Assembly: GCA_035578175.1 (NCBI GenBank)
Contig: JAQMRL010000022.1
Span: 4,695,501 to 4,759,500, forward strand
Source: Catonia carolina
Taxonomy: Eukaryota; Arthropoda; Insecta; Hemiptera; Achilidae
Reading direction: 5' to 3'
DNA: 64,000 nt
This document shows, piece by piece, positions 1-10,989 of the stretch. A program made the position numbers and the translations under genes. The notes beneath the pieces are model-generated. The model saw nothing but the letters and a program-made list of their open reading frames with translations, searched no databases and had not been told where the DNA came from. Each line of letters begins with the position of its first letter. Position 1 is the stretch's first letter.

Positions 1-116
1 ATATATTATATAAGTTTAAAAAAATTGATGTGTCTCGTTTTTGTCCAACAAATTTGCATCCCTTGTGTTAAGCCTTACAAGGAGTTCATTTCTTGCATTC
101 AACTCCAAGTAATACA

Positions 117-150
117 GCAAAAAAAAACCGAATTATTCGGCTTTTTTTGC
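117..150. repeat. Short perfect hairpin with A/T arms
   Basis: An inverted repeat in which GCAAAAAAA plus a CCGAAT stem is mirrored by ATTCGG plus CTTTTTTTGC. On either strand the RNA would be a short GC-containing stem followed by a run of U, superficially like a bacterial terminator. In a eukaryotic AT-rich context it is probably a chance or transposon-derived palindrome. No gene is seen next to it. Confidence 0.5.
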
Positions 151-1497
151 ATCCCAGCTGATTTTCTGCATTCATATCCACGGCTTTTATTTCTTGTTTG
201 ACCCTGATCTTTTAATAAATAAACGTAAATTTTATTATACATTTTTCAAATGTGCAGTTATATGAAATTGTCTTGACTATATTTAAATTAAGATTTTAAT
301 CCACATTTTGATTAAAGTATTTGATATTGAAACCTTTTCTACTAATTTTAATAGAAAATAACACATGATTAACAAATGCTTTTAGAAGCTAACTGCTTTA
401 AGCAAAATCGGTTGCTCTCTCAGATAGGCTAAACATTTTGTAAACCTAAACTAGTTTTGCTTGCTTTTACGATGCTCTGTTTTTGTGTGGTTTGGATCAA
501 CTTCCAAACATGCAGTGGGCGTATATGAAAATAACGTAGCTCTGCTTAAGTGTTTTTCAACCCACAATGTTTTCGTTTAAGCGGTTCTGAGTTTCATTGT
601 CATTGTTAGTATTTTCTTGTGTTTAATTTTCATTATATATTTGAGTTAATACATTAAACATTACACAATAAATTTGAATACAATTAAAATTAAGCCTATT
701 TCACAGATGACTTATTTTTTGAAATATTCACTTCTAAACGGTTTTTAATTTTTATAAATTTATCTACAAGTAAGTATTTATTTCAATAGTAAGAGAAGAA
801 ACTTCGAACTTTGGTACAACATATGAAAAACGACTTAAATCGCATGGGAATTGTTTGATAATCATTTAATTGGACAACGATACGAAGACAAAACAGAGGC
901 ACCTAACAAACCTGTTTATTTACTAATTTATATTACTACATTTATATTTTGGAACTTAGGCATGTTATTGTAATAAATATGAACCTGTGGCTAGTGTTAT
1001 TTTATAAAGGTATCGTTACTGGGAGATAATTTTCACTTTTTTGTATTAGCCTAGTAATCTTTTTTGAAAATCTACGATCTGCTCTCATGGAACAACGAGT
1101 AGATGAGTAACATTCATGAGTGAGTAATATTCTGGTATTATTCGATAAATTCAAATTTTGTTAGTTTGTTCTTGACCTGAATGTAGAATAAATTAATCAT
1201 GTTTTAAAATAAATCTGTAGGTTGTAGTCTGTTTAGTCTTCTATGTGTTTCATTGGTGTATAGGATGCTGATGGCATCTGGACTCTGGTAATTTTCATGT
1301 TCTGTTTGGTAATTGGTGAAAAGTTTTGTATTTCTTCCTGTAACGTGAAAAAATTTGTGTCCCCCTGTAACATTTTCCATATTTTTTATTATTTTTTTAG
1401 TTTTCTATGTTGATTGTAAGGAATAAGAGAAAACGAAATAACGTGAATTAGGAGAAAAGGCCGTTTTTATTAATTTAGAGTGGTAAAAGCGTAAACT
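151..1497. other. AT-rich DNA without a recognised feature
   Basis: No reading frame, RNA gene or repeat could be recognised in this stretch. It is AT-rich with many stops in all frames. Confidence 0.5.
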
Positions 1498-1893
1498 CCC
1501 CATAACAGACAGGTGGAGTTCCAAATTATTTAGACTCAATCTGTTAGTTGCAGGGCTAAAATAAATAGTTCTGTTTCTTATCAAATGACTAGCCAATTAA
1601 ATGACTTAATCATTTAAAAACAGAAGAGGCAGAGGTGTGAAAGACACTAATCAGAGTTATCTTCTCTGAAAGTAATAAATTTCATTATACAGACAGACCC
1701 TGTGGTGAATGAAGTGAAGGTGTTATTTGCAGAGTGAAAAATATATGCTTTTCAGAGGGCCCGGCGTGCTGATAAGCGTACTTCTTCACATAACCAGGAA
1801 GGCAATGGTAAACCACCTCACTCCTTGGTTTAAATAGTAAAACTTCTATAGGTTCAGATCAGCCTTTCAGCTGATGACCTAAACAACAACAAA
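1498..1893 (+). mobile_element. Family A retroposon, copy 1
   Basis: A ~395-bp dispersed repeat found seven times in this window. It opens with CCCATAACAGACAGGTGG (the family start is TGCCCATAACAGGCAGG), has a conserved centre (CCCTGTGGTGAATGAAGTGA) and ends in a CAGCC-TTTC-GGCTG hairpin followed by an AACAACAACAA tail. A 3' hairpin plus short simple-repeat tail is typical of LINE 3' ends of the CR1/RTE/L2 kind and of SINEs that borrow them. No protein-coding capacity is seen. This copy has the full length but no clear target-site duplication. Confidence 0.75.
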
Positions 1894-2616
1894 AGCGTAA
1901 AAATTTTAGTGTGACTATTTGATGATAAAAATTAGTATTTAGTTAAAAAATTTAAATTAATATTTTAAAATAATGTGAGTTGTAATTTAATAAATTATTA
2001 TCGTTCTGTCGGCTTGAAAGACTATTTTAACAATTACGTGTCACAAAGACAGTTGAAATGTCGAAATGAACGTATATTTTATAATTATATAGAACACAAT
2101 ATCCCTCGTTAATAATTGTAAAGGAATTAAACTAGCGGTTTGATAAATGAAATTCAAGGGAGAACATCTTATAACCCCTCTCTATACATACATATACATC
2201 TACATCTACAGCCAGCCAGCTACTGTTCCATTGTGCTCTTGGATAACTTTCATAAACCTTGACGTATACCCTAGGGGTCGTTTTGTTTGTAGTTTCCCAA
2301 GCTCTTATGACAAATCCCGTAAATTCACAATGTCACTTACTTTGTACTTTAAACCACCTCTTCTCATTCCCTCCTAAAAATCTTACTTATACAACATTTG
2401 GAAAATAAATGTCACTTAAAGTACAACATAAAGAAAATACAGTTTAATTTATATTTATATGTTCCATATATTATTAAAAAATTTTTTTTATAAAAGATGT
2501 TATTATAATATTGATTTATAGGCCTAAAACATTATAAGATATATTAAACAATTAACATTTTATTTATTATAATTAAAAATCACCACAATTTTTAAAGCAT
2601 TAGAATTAACACTTAA

Positions 2617-2882
2617 GGCCTATTTACACGTCGCTACTTTACTAGCTGCTAATACTAGCAGAATATTAGTAACTGGTAACGTTTCCTAACGTTCACACCG
2701 AGCTCGTTTATTAGCGCTAGTCTATCACGTGACCTTTTGTTTTTACTAGGGCTAGTAAAATCAATCATGTTCAAAGTTACTAGCGCTTTAACTAAAGTAA
2801 CTGTTGGTTGTTTGTGTCTACGACGCTAGTAGTTGCTGGTAGTCTACTAGCAGCTAGTAAATTCGAGTCGTGGTAATAGGCC
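2617..2882. mobile_element. Harbinger-like MITE, 266 bp, TAA duplication
   Basis: The two ends are inverted copies of each other: GGCCTATTTACACG on the left and GGCCTATTACCACG read inward from the right. A second matched block, TTTACTAGCTGCTA, follows in both arms. TAA flanks both sides (2614-2616 and 2883-2885). A 3-bp TWA target duplication with GGCC-type termini fits non-autonomous PIF/Harbinger elements. The interior is built of CTAGT/GCTAG words and has no ORF, so a transposase would have to act in trans. Confidence 0.8.
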
Positions 2883-3224
2883 TAAAAAATTGGTAGCGCT
2901 TCCGTGGTGTTCACCACATCGTCAGACAATTTCAATTTTTGTTAATATCACTAATATAACATATTTTTTAGAGTTCCTGTCCCATCACTTTGTACGATTT
3001 TTATGACTAATGCAGAAGAAATGGTTTCTATAAAGGCTAATACAACATTTTATCTTGTTAATTCTGGCTATCTAATTAAGTCACTATTTCGTATCTGTTT
3101 GCTTAATTAATATGGTAAATTATGTTTTAATTTTGTAAATATATGTTTTTCAAATATGTTTATTTTTTTAAAGCTTCATAGGGCTGCATAAGTTCGTCAA
3201 ATTTGAAAAATCATTAATTTCGTT

Positions 3225-3910
3225 TATGGATCGTATCCATTTTCTTGATGGTCTTATTCTTGATTTTTTCCCGATAATTCTTCATTGCGTTAGATCTTCT
3301 TTTCCTTTCTTCCTCAGAATACACACCTTTTGGACGTTAGGTTGGTTTATTTTGCTGGAGTCTCGTGTTTTTCAGTTAATGATAAGTTTTTGTTTTTAAA
3401 TCCAAGTGAAATCTGTTGTTCTTCTAGGTCTTCTTTAATTTTGTGTAACCAGTGCGGTTAGGGCTTTTTACTTAAAAAGTATTCAATGATCTGTCTAGAC
3501 ATTCTAGAGGCATTATTCCGCAATATGTGTCAGAAAAAGAAAATTTTTCTTTTCCTTATTTCATCCGCAAGCGGTTCCGTAATCCTATAGATTTCTTCTT
3601 TGTGCATCGGCTTCCAAATTCTATCTAATAAACGCCTCTTTTTGATTCACCTTCCAATGACCCGTCGTTCCAGTTTGAAAATTCTGTGTTCTGAGTTTAT
3701 TTTCCAGAGGTTAAATAGTGTTTCGCTCGCATACGTTAATAAAATCACCGTATTGTAGTGACGCTATTTTGACTCTATTGAGAGACGATTTTATTGTAGA
3801 CATTATGCGACAAATTTGCAGATTTTGTGAGCTTACTGATTTCTTTCTGTTCAATTTTCTTTCTCGTTGTTATTTTTGGTGATTATTACTCCTAAATAAT
3901 AAAAACTTTC
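3225..3910 (-). pseudogene. Decayed LINE, C-terminal part of reverse transcriptase ORF
   Basis: Reading the minus strand gives, across several stops and frame changes, blocks typical of the C-terminal half of insect non-LTR retrotransposon polyproteins: YYLGVIIT, then LTYASETLFNLW, then FKLERRVIGR, then LLDRIWKPMHKEEIYRI and IRKRKIFFF. The order matches the family pattern (YLG...YASETW...FERRVLR...ELY...RLRWxGH). Stops throughout show that it is dead. The clade is probably CR1/RTE-like rather than Jockey, because the block order differs from the WTYG tails seen elsewhere in the window. Confidence 0.65.
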
Positions 3911-3914
3911 CCTC

Positions 3915-4681
3915 AAATCATATTTTTATATTTTTTTTTAGAGTTTCAAAATTATATTCAATAATACTAACGGTGTGTCTAGAACTAATAGCTAAGGTTA
4001 ACAGTAACATTAGGAAAATTTGTTTTTATCGTTTTGCAAACGTGAAGTGTTCATGAATGTTAATTTAAGATGTAGGCTATGTATAATGTAAAACCCTCTA
4101 ATTTTTCACTCAATTTTACCAGCTGAAAGCCAAATCACGTTAGAGATAAAACCAATTAATACTAGAAACAGGAATTTTCTTTATGTTAGTATGAATAACA
4201 ATGGAAGGCCTAAGAATAAATTAAATAAGTGTCATAGTAAAAAAGTATTAGGAAAATATATTTTTTTAAAAATGGTAAGATATCTTTGACCTTTAAAGGT
4301 TTGTACGTAACTTTATATGCTGAGATCTGACGTTACATTACTGTTTAATTTTATCTGTCCCGTAAATAATTTTCGGAGAATTTGCAAGAAAAAAAGATGT
4401 GTTTTTTAAACATTTTTATTATTTTATCTAGGAAAACAACGTGTTTTAATTAAAACTAATGCGCATAGGGGTATTGAAAAATATGCGTGAGTACCCTACA
4501 GGTATAGACAATAATTTTATAGCCTACTTTTCTAAAATAAAATAATATATAGCCTTGTTTTTAAACTTGGCACGTACACTCAAACACTATTAGTAATTTT
4601 TACTCGCCCAATAATGTTTGCAAACCCAATTTTTCTAAAATTCCTCTGACGCAGCGATGAAGAAGTTGTTAGTAGAACAAA
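3915..4681. other. AT-rich DNA without a recognised feature
   Basis: No gene, repeat family or RNA recognised here. Confidence 0.5.
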
Positions 4682-5040
4682 CGCCAAATAAGCTTGCAAG
4701 TGTAGCTGCGCGAACAGTTCGGATTCAGTTGGTAGATTTCGTGTCTTAGTACCGAACTGGCTATTAAATCACAAGCGCTGAACGATGTAAATCATCAACT
4801 ATTAGCCATGTTGAAAACATTTAATTGTAAACATTGTATACAACAATTTATGCCTATCATATATAACGTATTACAGACTAATGTTTAGAAATTAGCTGAT
4901 AAATAACGTTGCGAGAGTGACGCGACTCTGATCACAGCTAGTACAGCACTGATCCCCACCACTCGCTGAGGAAACCGAGTGCACCATTTACCAAAATACA
5001 ATCTCTGCGCACTTAAGAAAACCAGCAAGCTTATTTGGCG
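4682..5040. mobile_element. Candidate MITE with 16-bp perfect inverted ends
   Basis: CGCCAAATAAGCTTGC at 4682-4697 is repeated exactly in reverse complement at 5025-5040, giving a 359-bp unit with no coding capacity. Similarity between arms fades just inside the 16 bp. I could not find a convincing target-site duplication, so the class is undecided and the outer limits are those of the inverted repeat. Confidence 0.55.
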
Positions 5041-6680
5041 TCCACACTAATTCATATGAAAATGAATAATTCATTGTGAAAATTTCTCCATTTCGCTATG
5101 ATGTTGTTTTTTGTTGGATTATAACTTGGATTAAGTTGAAACTTGGACAGACAATGTAATAAATATGATAGTTTAATAAACTTATTAGTTTGAAAGGCAA
5201 GTCCAATATAAAACATTATTGACTTAAACTTTCAACCGGAACTATAGTGTTCACTACTATTTGAAGTACTGTGATGCCACGTTACATTGTGAAATTTTCT
5301 GTTTGACTTCTTGTCACTAATGAATATTAAAAATTATTATTCAACCAGCTTTTTTTGAATTATAAATTTCTTTTTAGTAAAATTATAATAATATAGGTTA
5401 GGTGTAGTTATGGCCGTTGAAAAACAAAAACTTATAAACATGCTATGTTATAATATTATTAATCCTCAAATGAAATAAAAAAAAACAAATAATTAATGAA
5501 TATTGAACTTTGTTATCGTGAAAATATATTATAAATTTAATCAACGGCCCTGGGGTGTAGATAGTTTTTCTTTTTTGATGTGATGTTTACTGCTTAGACA
5601 GATTTCCTAGGCAGGTAAAATTAAAAAAAATAATTTCACCTAGGCTATATTCTAATGCAAAAATGGCGCTTATACTTGTCAGGTTAAAATAATATAGATT
5701 GTTTTATAGTAATTTTAGATAACTAAACGGGTTGTAGCCGACGATAGTAATAACAACGAAGGTAACTAATAATATAATTATTTTGTTGAAATAATATATT
5801 CGGGAAACTGAGGCCATGTTATAACTTACCTGATCAATTCTGAAACAGGTGTAATTCTACAATAATAAACCTTAATTGGTTATTTGGTAATCAACATTGC
5901 CCTGTAGACACATTACCTATTAAATGCATCGTAGAGTATATTTATGAGAATGTAGCTAATATACCAAAAATTTAACCTCGTTTGTTAGATATAACTTTCT
6001 CTCTTTGTTTATTTTTTTCATATAACATCTATTTAAAATTCTGTTATCAAATTTTTAATGATATTTCCCAGACGAGATTAAAGAGAAAATGGAGAAGATA
6101 TTTTTATCATGGTCATACAAAAATACTCATTTATTAACCATAATAATTGTACTACTTTGAAGTAAACATTTGATGCAGTATAAAACACACGCTTTATAAA
6201 TATACTAAGTATGACTACAAACCGAAAGATGAGCGCCTGAAAAAAGAAAAGGCCTAATTAGTTGTACAATATTAACTTCCTCTATATTAGAGGTAACAGC
6301 ATGATAATTTATTGTTTTTTATTTTCTTTCTAAATAATTAAAAACCAAAATGTAAAAAAAGCTTACGGAACAAGTTAAGCTCAAAAGTAGAGTACGATGC
6401 TTATAGTTAAACTAGCAGAAAGCATGAGCTACAATTTAATATTTATTAATAAAATAAGTCCTTACAGTTTTGACTTTTAGAGAATGTGCTTCCGTTGATC
6501 TTGGTTAACTTTTATTTTCCTAGGATTAACTGATTCTTTTGTTTTTGAATTAGATGTCTTAATTTCCTCTTTGTTAGTTAAAATAATTTCATCAATTACA
6601 ATAGATAACCTTTCCACCATATTAAGCTTGTATGACAGGATTGAACAGGAACAAGAATTGAATTAAACATTTACGCATTA
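5041..6680. other. AT-rich DNA without a recognised feature
   Basis: About 1.6 kb with dense stops in all frames. I see no gene, tRNA or dispersed repeat of the families in this window. Confidence 0.5.
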
Positions 6681-7003
6681 GGGGAGATGGAACGGAAAAA
6701 TCTAAAAAAAATTTTTTTTTTTTATTGCGTATTTGAATTTTCCCGGGTTTTCTGGTTAAAACGATATTAATATCATATACATTGGTGGACTAGAAGTATT
6801 AAAAATAATTAAATTAAAAAGAATTAAATTAAAATTAAATTAAGAATAGCAATATATTAACAAAATTATCACTAAATGTAGAGAAAATTACAAGAAAAGT
6901 AACAAAAAATAAATTAGAAGGGAATTGGTTTAATAGTTTTTGAGAAAAATGTTCCTAAAATCATAGAAATTAACATTGGGTAGATAGGCCGTTCCATCTC
7001 CCC
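6681..7003. mobile_element. MITE with 15-bp perfect TIR and TTA duplication
   Basis: GGGGAGATGGAACGG at the left end is matched exactly by CCGTTCCATCTCCCC at the right end. TTA flanks both sides (6678-6680 and 7004-7006). A TTA/TAA target duplication is the PIF/Harbinger signature, but the termini differ from those of the element at 2617, so this is a different family. The 323-bp interior is AT-rich and non-coding. Confidence 0.75.
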
Positions 7004-7480
7004 TTAATACCTACTATATTCTTTGATAATTAAAAAAAAGTTGCAGTATACATTTCGTATAGTATTAATTTTCAGTGGATAGAGTGAGTTTCAAAACATC
7101 TATTTTTAATTTATAAACAATTTATTATTAGCTAATTTTTATTGTCGGAAACGAACTACTGAGTGTGTTTTATATTTTCATTCTAAGAACGTTATTATTC
7201 TGAATTTTATCGTCTTTGATTAAAATTTATATTTACTTTAAAAAACTGATTGCAGAAGAATTACACTTTATTAAGCAAATGTAAGAACTGAGTTTCGACA
7301 TAGAACTAAATTAACTATATCATTATTAATTTTTTAGACTTAGAGAGCTTTGATCCAGGCCAACTCACCATTATAAAGTCCTTGCATGGATTACATTTTT
7401 CATACCATCTATGCCATTCTGCCATAACATCAATCACTAACTTAATTAGTTGTTTTTGTTGTAACAAAACAAATAACGCG
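7004..7480. other. AT-rich spacer, nothing recognised
   Basis: No gene or repeat recognised between the TTA-flanked MITE and the foldback element. Confidence 0.5.
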
Positions 7481-8781
7481 TATACGGGGTTTTTCTAAAT
7501 TGCACGGAAATTTCTAGGGAGATGATTCTATGACTAAAACTAAGAAAAAAGTTCATGTAAACACAGGTTCGGAAGTGCTTCGTTAGCGAGTTATGCTGTT
7601 TGGCAAAAGATTCCGCGATGATTCCTGGGTAAAGCGTGAAATAAAGTCATACTGAAATTCTGAGAAAGTAAATAATTCCCTCTAATTATTAGGGAAAAGT
7701 TTTTGTGGTATCGTATGCTGTTTAACCTAGGAAACTTATAAAGAGTCCCAGAACTGTATCGCTATTAGTTTTTAAGAAAAATACGTGAAAACATTAAAAA
7801 GTATGACAAGAAAATTCAATTTTTTAAGTTTAGCTTAAAATGACATGGTTAAATTGTGAATAAACAAACAAAACGTTCCAAAAGTTGTACAGAATTTTAT
7901 TCAAAAAAACTTTTTAAATAACATATATTAAAATTAAACTCGTTTAATTAAAATTTCTGTAGGCCTATTACAGTTCTGGGAATCATTTTCTTAAGTTTTC
8001 TAGCTTAAAAACCATAAGAAACCACTAACATTCTCCTTAATTAACCTTTTCAGGTTTTGAGTATGGCTTTATTTCACTCTTTGCCCAGGAATCATGGCGA
8101 AATATTTCGCAATGCATAACTCGCTAACGATGCATTTTCGGACGTATGTTTATGAAAACTTTTTTTCTTATTTTTTTTACACTTTCAATTGAAATTTAGT
8201 ATGTTATTATATTATTACAACAATTTCTAAATTTGAAGCTAATGTTCCAAAACTTTATTTACTTGAAGGACCGAGCAGTCATCATCATAGTCCGACAGTT
8301 GGCCCCAAGAAAATCTCTTGGCCAGAGGCGCTTCAAACGTCTGCGCTGAGCACCCGTATTGCCGTAGTGTACATGTTTTGTATGAGGGGATGTCATGTAA
8401 TTGAAATTCGTCATGCATTGTCTTGTATAGTTGTTTCGCGACATCAATATTACGTATGGGATTTGTAAGTCTTTGTGCAACATTGAGTTTGTGATGTAAA
8501 AGGGGTACGAAAAGCAATCTTTTCGTTCTTAGAATCTTGTTCTAAATCGCTTGTATACGTTTCGTGTGTGAAGGTTTAGCAGACCTCCAAAGTTGAACTC
8601 CATATGTCCAGATTGTCTTAAGACTGTCTTGTAGATTGTTAATTTGTGTGACATGTTTAATTTAGAACGTCTATCGAGTAAGCGTTTCAGTTGATAGAAG
8701 CATGTTTTGAGCTGTAGTTCTTATATTTAGCTGTAGAATCATCTCCTAGAGATTATGTGCACTTTATAATCACCCTGCATA
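7481..8781. mobile_element. Family I foldback element with ~280-nt arms, interrupted by a LINE
   Basis: Left arm 7481 to about 7763 is mirrored by 7965-8171 plus 8718-8781. Matched landmarks from outside in are: GATGATTCTA; GTTAGCGAGTTATGC against GCATAACTCGCTAAC; GATTCCTGGG against CCCAGGAATC; GAAATAAAG against CTTTATTTC; and CCCAGAACTGTA against TACAGTTCTGGG. A ~200-bp unpaired centre separates the arms. The right arm is split by the insertion at 8172-8717; removing it restores arm symmetry. No transposase is encoded. A related end fragment lies at 42590-42733. Confidence 0.75.
8172..8717 (-). pseudogene. 5'-truncated Jockey-like LINE, RT C-terminus, with TSD
   Basis: The minus strand encodes, with stops and shifts, the conserved C-terminal region of Jockey-type ORF2: IWTYGVQLWRSAKPSHTKRI, KILRTKRLLFV and then LTNPIRNIDVAKQLYKTMHD. 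Family members read PIWTYG.QLWG.AKPSN...IQ..Q.KILR at this place. It ends in an A run (T run at 8172-8178 on the plus strand) and is bounded by TTCTTAT at 8165-8171 and 8718-8724. Both are hallmarks of target-primed reverse transcription. It sits inside the right arm of the foldback element, so it is the younger of the two. Confidence 0.75.
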
Positions 8782-9743
8782 AGTTAAGATAATTAAAATT
8801 GTTCGATCTGTGACTTCGAGTGACTTTTCGAATTGTGACTTAATTATCTATTAAACATTATAAAATACATTAAAAAAAAAATTATGAATTTTGTATTGGT
8901 TTTATAAATTTGATCACTCTCTTATGCCTTTATGCCTTCATTTTAAAAATAACTGGTTTTTCAATAGGGAACTCAACCTCCACAATTTTTCTTAGAAATA
9001 TTATTTACCTCATACAGTATTTAATAAATGGGAGGAAATTAAAATAACATTGAAGTCGCCCTTAGAAATAAAATTTCAAATTCTTACTGCAATGAAGTAA
9101 TCTTTTCGAAATTTACTATGATGGCTAAAATTTTGTAGAGTGTTTTGCTGAATATTTTACATTATAATTTAATTTAAAAAATACAACATAATGCTTAACT
9201 TTTCAATGAAATATTTATTTTAACAAACATATTGAAAATGAAATGAATGAGTTACGTAATATTAAAGAGAAACCTAAAATTATTTATACCCGGGTAGATT
9301 AAAAGAAGCTTGGTGTATTTATACATTTACCATATTTATTACTGTCTTTCTCTTAATAAATTAACTTAAAGATTTCTGGTTTATACAGTTAAGATTTATA
9401 ACTGTGGGTCACGATACTTTGTTACAAATTCAAACACACTCCCAAGATCGTACTGTAACTTGGTACCAAATGAAAACGATTTGTTTTGTTATACTACATT
9501 TCTCCTGTGATCTCAGGGTTTTTATGTGTACAAAGTAAAAATATTCAGATTACCTAACTTTTTACAACATAAATTAAGCTACTTTATGAAAACTGTTTAA
9601 ACTGTTACCATCTTAGAATCATGGTTTACTGAGTGGAGAATTAAAATTAACTCTGATAAAATAAAATATGTCAGTTTTATCCTGAGACGGCAATCGTGCA
9701 TTATTTAATTATTCTTTTACAAAATTTACTATCTTGAATTCCA
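8782..9743. other. AT-rich DNA without a recognised feature
   Basis: No gene or repeat recognised. Confidence 0.5.
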
Positions 9744-9990
9744 TTAGGATAGTAAGCTTGCGTGGGACGAACATGTCAGCATGAAGCGAAAAGATTTAGA
9801 TATTAGAAGGAATCGTTGGATGATAACAAAATTCGATTTTGCAGCCGATCCTAAAAGCGGTAACCCATAAGTCCACAGCGGTTTCATTGTGGCTTTGTGT
9901 ATTAGGAGCTTGCTCTCTATTGACAGCTGTGAAGGTTTGTCCATCATCCAATATATATATTTAGTAACAAAAATTCGAAAAATCAATTAA
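9744..9990 (-). pseudogene. Jockey-like LINE fragment (WTYG region)
   Basis: An 80-codon minus-strand frame contains YIYWMMDKPSQLSIESKLL followed by MKPLWTYGLPLLGSAAKSNF and VIIQRF. This is the Jockey ORF2 segment after the reverse transcriptase core (YW.L..KS.LS...KL.LYK...KP.WTYG..LWG.A..SN). The frame is a short remnant of a ~900-residue protein, starts mid-domain and loses similarity after QRF. Confidence 0.7.
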
Positions 9991-10016
9991 TTATTGAAAA
10001 TAATTTTCAATTATTA

Positions 10017-10082
10017 GGGAGCAAGCTCATAATATACAAAGCCATATTGAAACCGCTGTGGACTTCTGGTTTACCACTTTAG
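10017..10082 (+). pseudogene. Inverted second copy of the KPLWT LINE segment
   Basis: The plus strand repeats, in opposite orientation, the sequence at about 9847-9915: a GGGAGCAAGCTC start, then frames reading SKLIIYKAILKPLWTSGLPL before a stop. The two copies are about 100 bp apart, so this is an inverted duplication of about 66 bp within a LINE remnant, not an independent full insertion. Confidence 0.6.
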
Positions 10083-10887
10083 AGATATTAATTTTTAATA
10101 TCTGAAAAATTCTGTTGTTCTGTTTATATATTTATATTTATTATCTGGATTGTACAATTTATTATCCGCTCTTACATTAAAAAAAAAGAAGCAATAGGGA
10201 TAATGCAGATAAAATCAATACTGAACATTATCATACATTATTAATAAAATATTACAAATGTTATGAATATAAAGAAATTTAAAAATAATTTTAAATAAAA
10301 TAAATTTCAAAGGTTAATCATTATCAAATCTGCGATTAAGCCTTCTAAAAGTACAGTCTATGTTGTCTAATGTGTTTATATTAAAATAATTCGGATTCCC
10401 GTTAGATAACAATATTAGCCTACCAGTATTAACACCTGCAGACGGGCTCAGTACCTGCCTGCCGCGCCGAGCGCTACAGATGCGCAGAGCCTACCCTTCA
10501 CTATGAAATGGACTCGCCGGAGGGGCATTTAAGCCGCCGCACTGGCCCGCGAGAGACACTCCAATCAACTCTCCATCGGAAAAGAGCAAGAAAAAAAGAC
10601 CTGAGCCGAGACCAGACGCACCATCCGTGGTCTTCTCTACCGGTGGCGGACGCACATTCTCGCACTGATCAGCCTTCGCCGACCCGGAGAGAACCGTCTC
10701 GGTCGCGCTATCGGCCGACGGCCTACGCTGACCCGCCACTGCGGGGCTCCGGGGGCCACCACTGTCACGCTGCAGTGGGGACCCAACTACCGCTGAGGGA
10801 AAGCTAGCCCTAAACCCGGTAGCCGAACCGTCAGTCTTCGAGCTTCGCTTTCCACACGCCGCCTAGCCGCTTTCAACCACTAACAAC

Positions 10888-10903
10888 GGCCCTTTTCAGG
10901 GCC
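10888..10903 (+). terminator. Histone-mRNA-like 3' stem-loop 1
   Basis: GGCCCTTTTCAGGGCC folds as a perfect 6-bp stem (GGCCCT/AGGGCC) with a UUUC loop, preceded by CAAC and followed by AACCA. This is the geometry and loop of the 3' end element of replication-dependent histone mRNAs that SLBP binds. No histone coding sequence is seen upstream in the window. Confidence 0.5.
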
Positions 10904-10920
10904 AACCACAAAACACACCG

Positions 10921-10936
10921 GGCCCTTTTAAGGGCC
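10921..10936 (+). terminator. Histone-mRNA-like 3' stem-loop 2
   Basis: GGCCCTTTTAAGGGCC: the same 6-bp stem with a UUUA loop, followed by ACCA, starting 33 bp after the first and in the same orientation. The similarity of stem and 3' flank suggests a local duplication of one element. Confidence 0.45.
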
Positions 10937-10989
10937 ACCAAACTCACAAGCAAGGTTTCGCCACGTGTCGTCGGCCCCGGTCGGTGACA

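Larger units (their letters stand above)
10440..10989 (+). mobile_element. GC-rich block, possible solo LTR or Pol II non-coding unit
   Basis: About 550 bp of GC-rich, CpG-rich sequence with abrupt edges in AT-rich DNA. In plus orientation it holds a TATA-like CATTTAAG at 10526-10533, no obvious ATG for ~300 bp downstream of the expected start site, two histone-type stem-loops near the 3' end, and a final GGTGACA. TATA box, non-coding body, 3'-end signal and CA terminus would fit U3-R-U5 of an LTR. I could not find the matching left end or a target duplication. The 99-codon frame at 10508-10807 is open but resembles nothing I know. A promoter-first exon unit of a host gene is the alternative. 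Confidence 0.35.

Noticed and set aside
117..150. Rho-independent-terminator-like hairpin with T run
   Set aside because: All other evidence points to an animal nuclear genome, where such terminators have no role; no gene ends here.
10508..10807. 99-codon arginine-rich plus frame in the GC-rich block, overlapped by an 82-codon minus frame
   Set aside because: GC-rich DNA gives long open frames on both strands by lack of stops. Neither translation shows a histone or other known domain, and the TATA-like box lies after the ATG of the plus frame.
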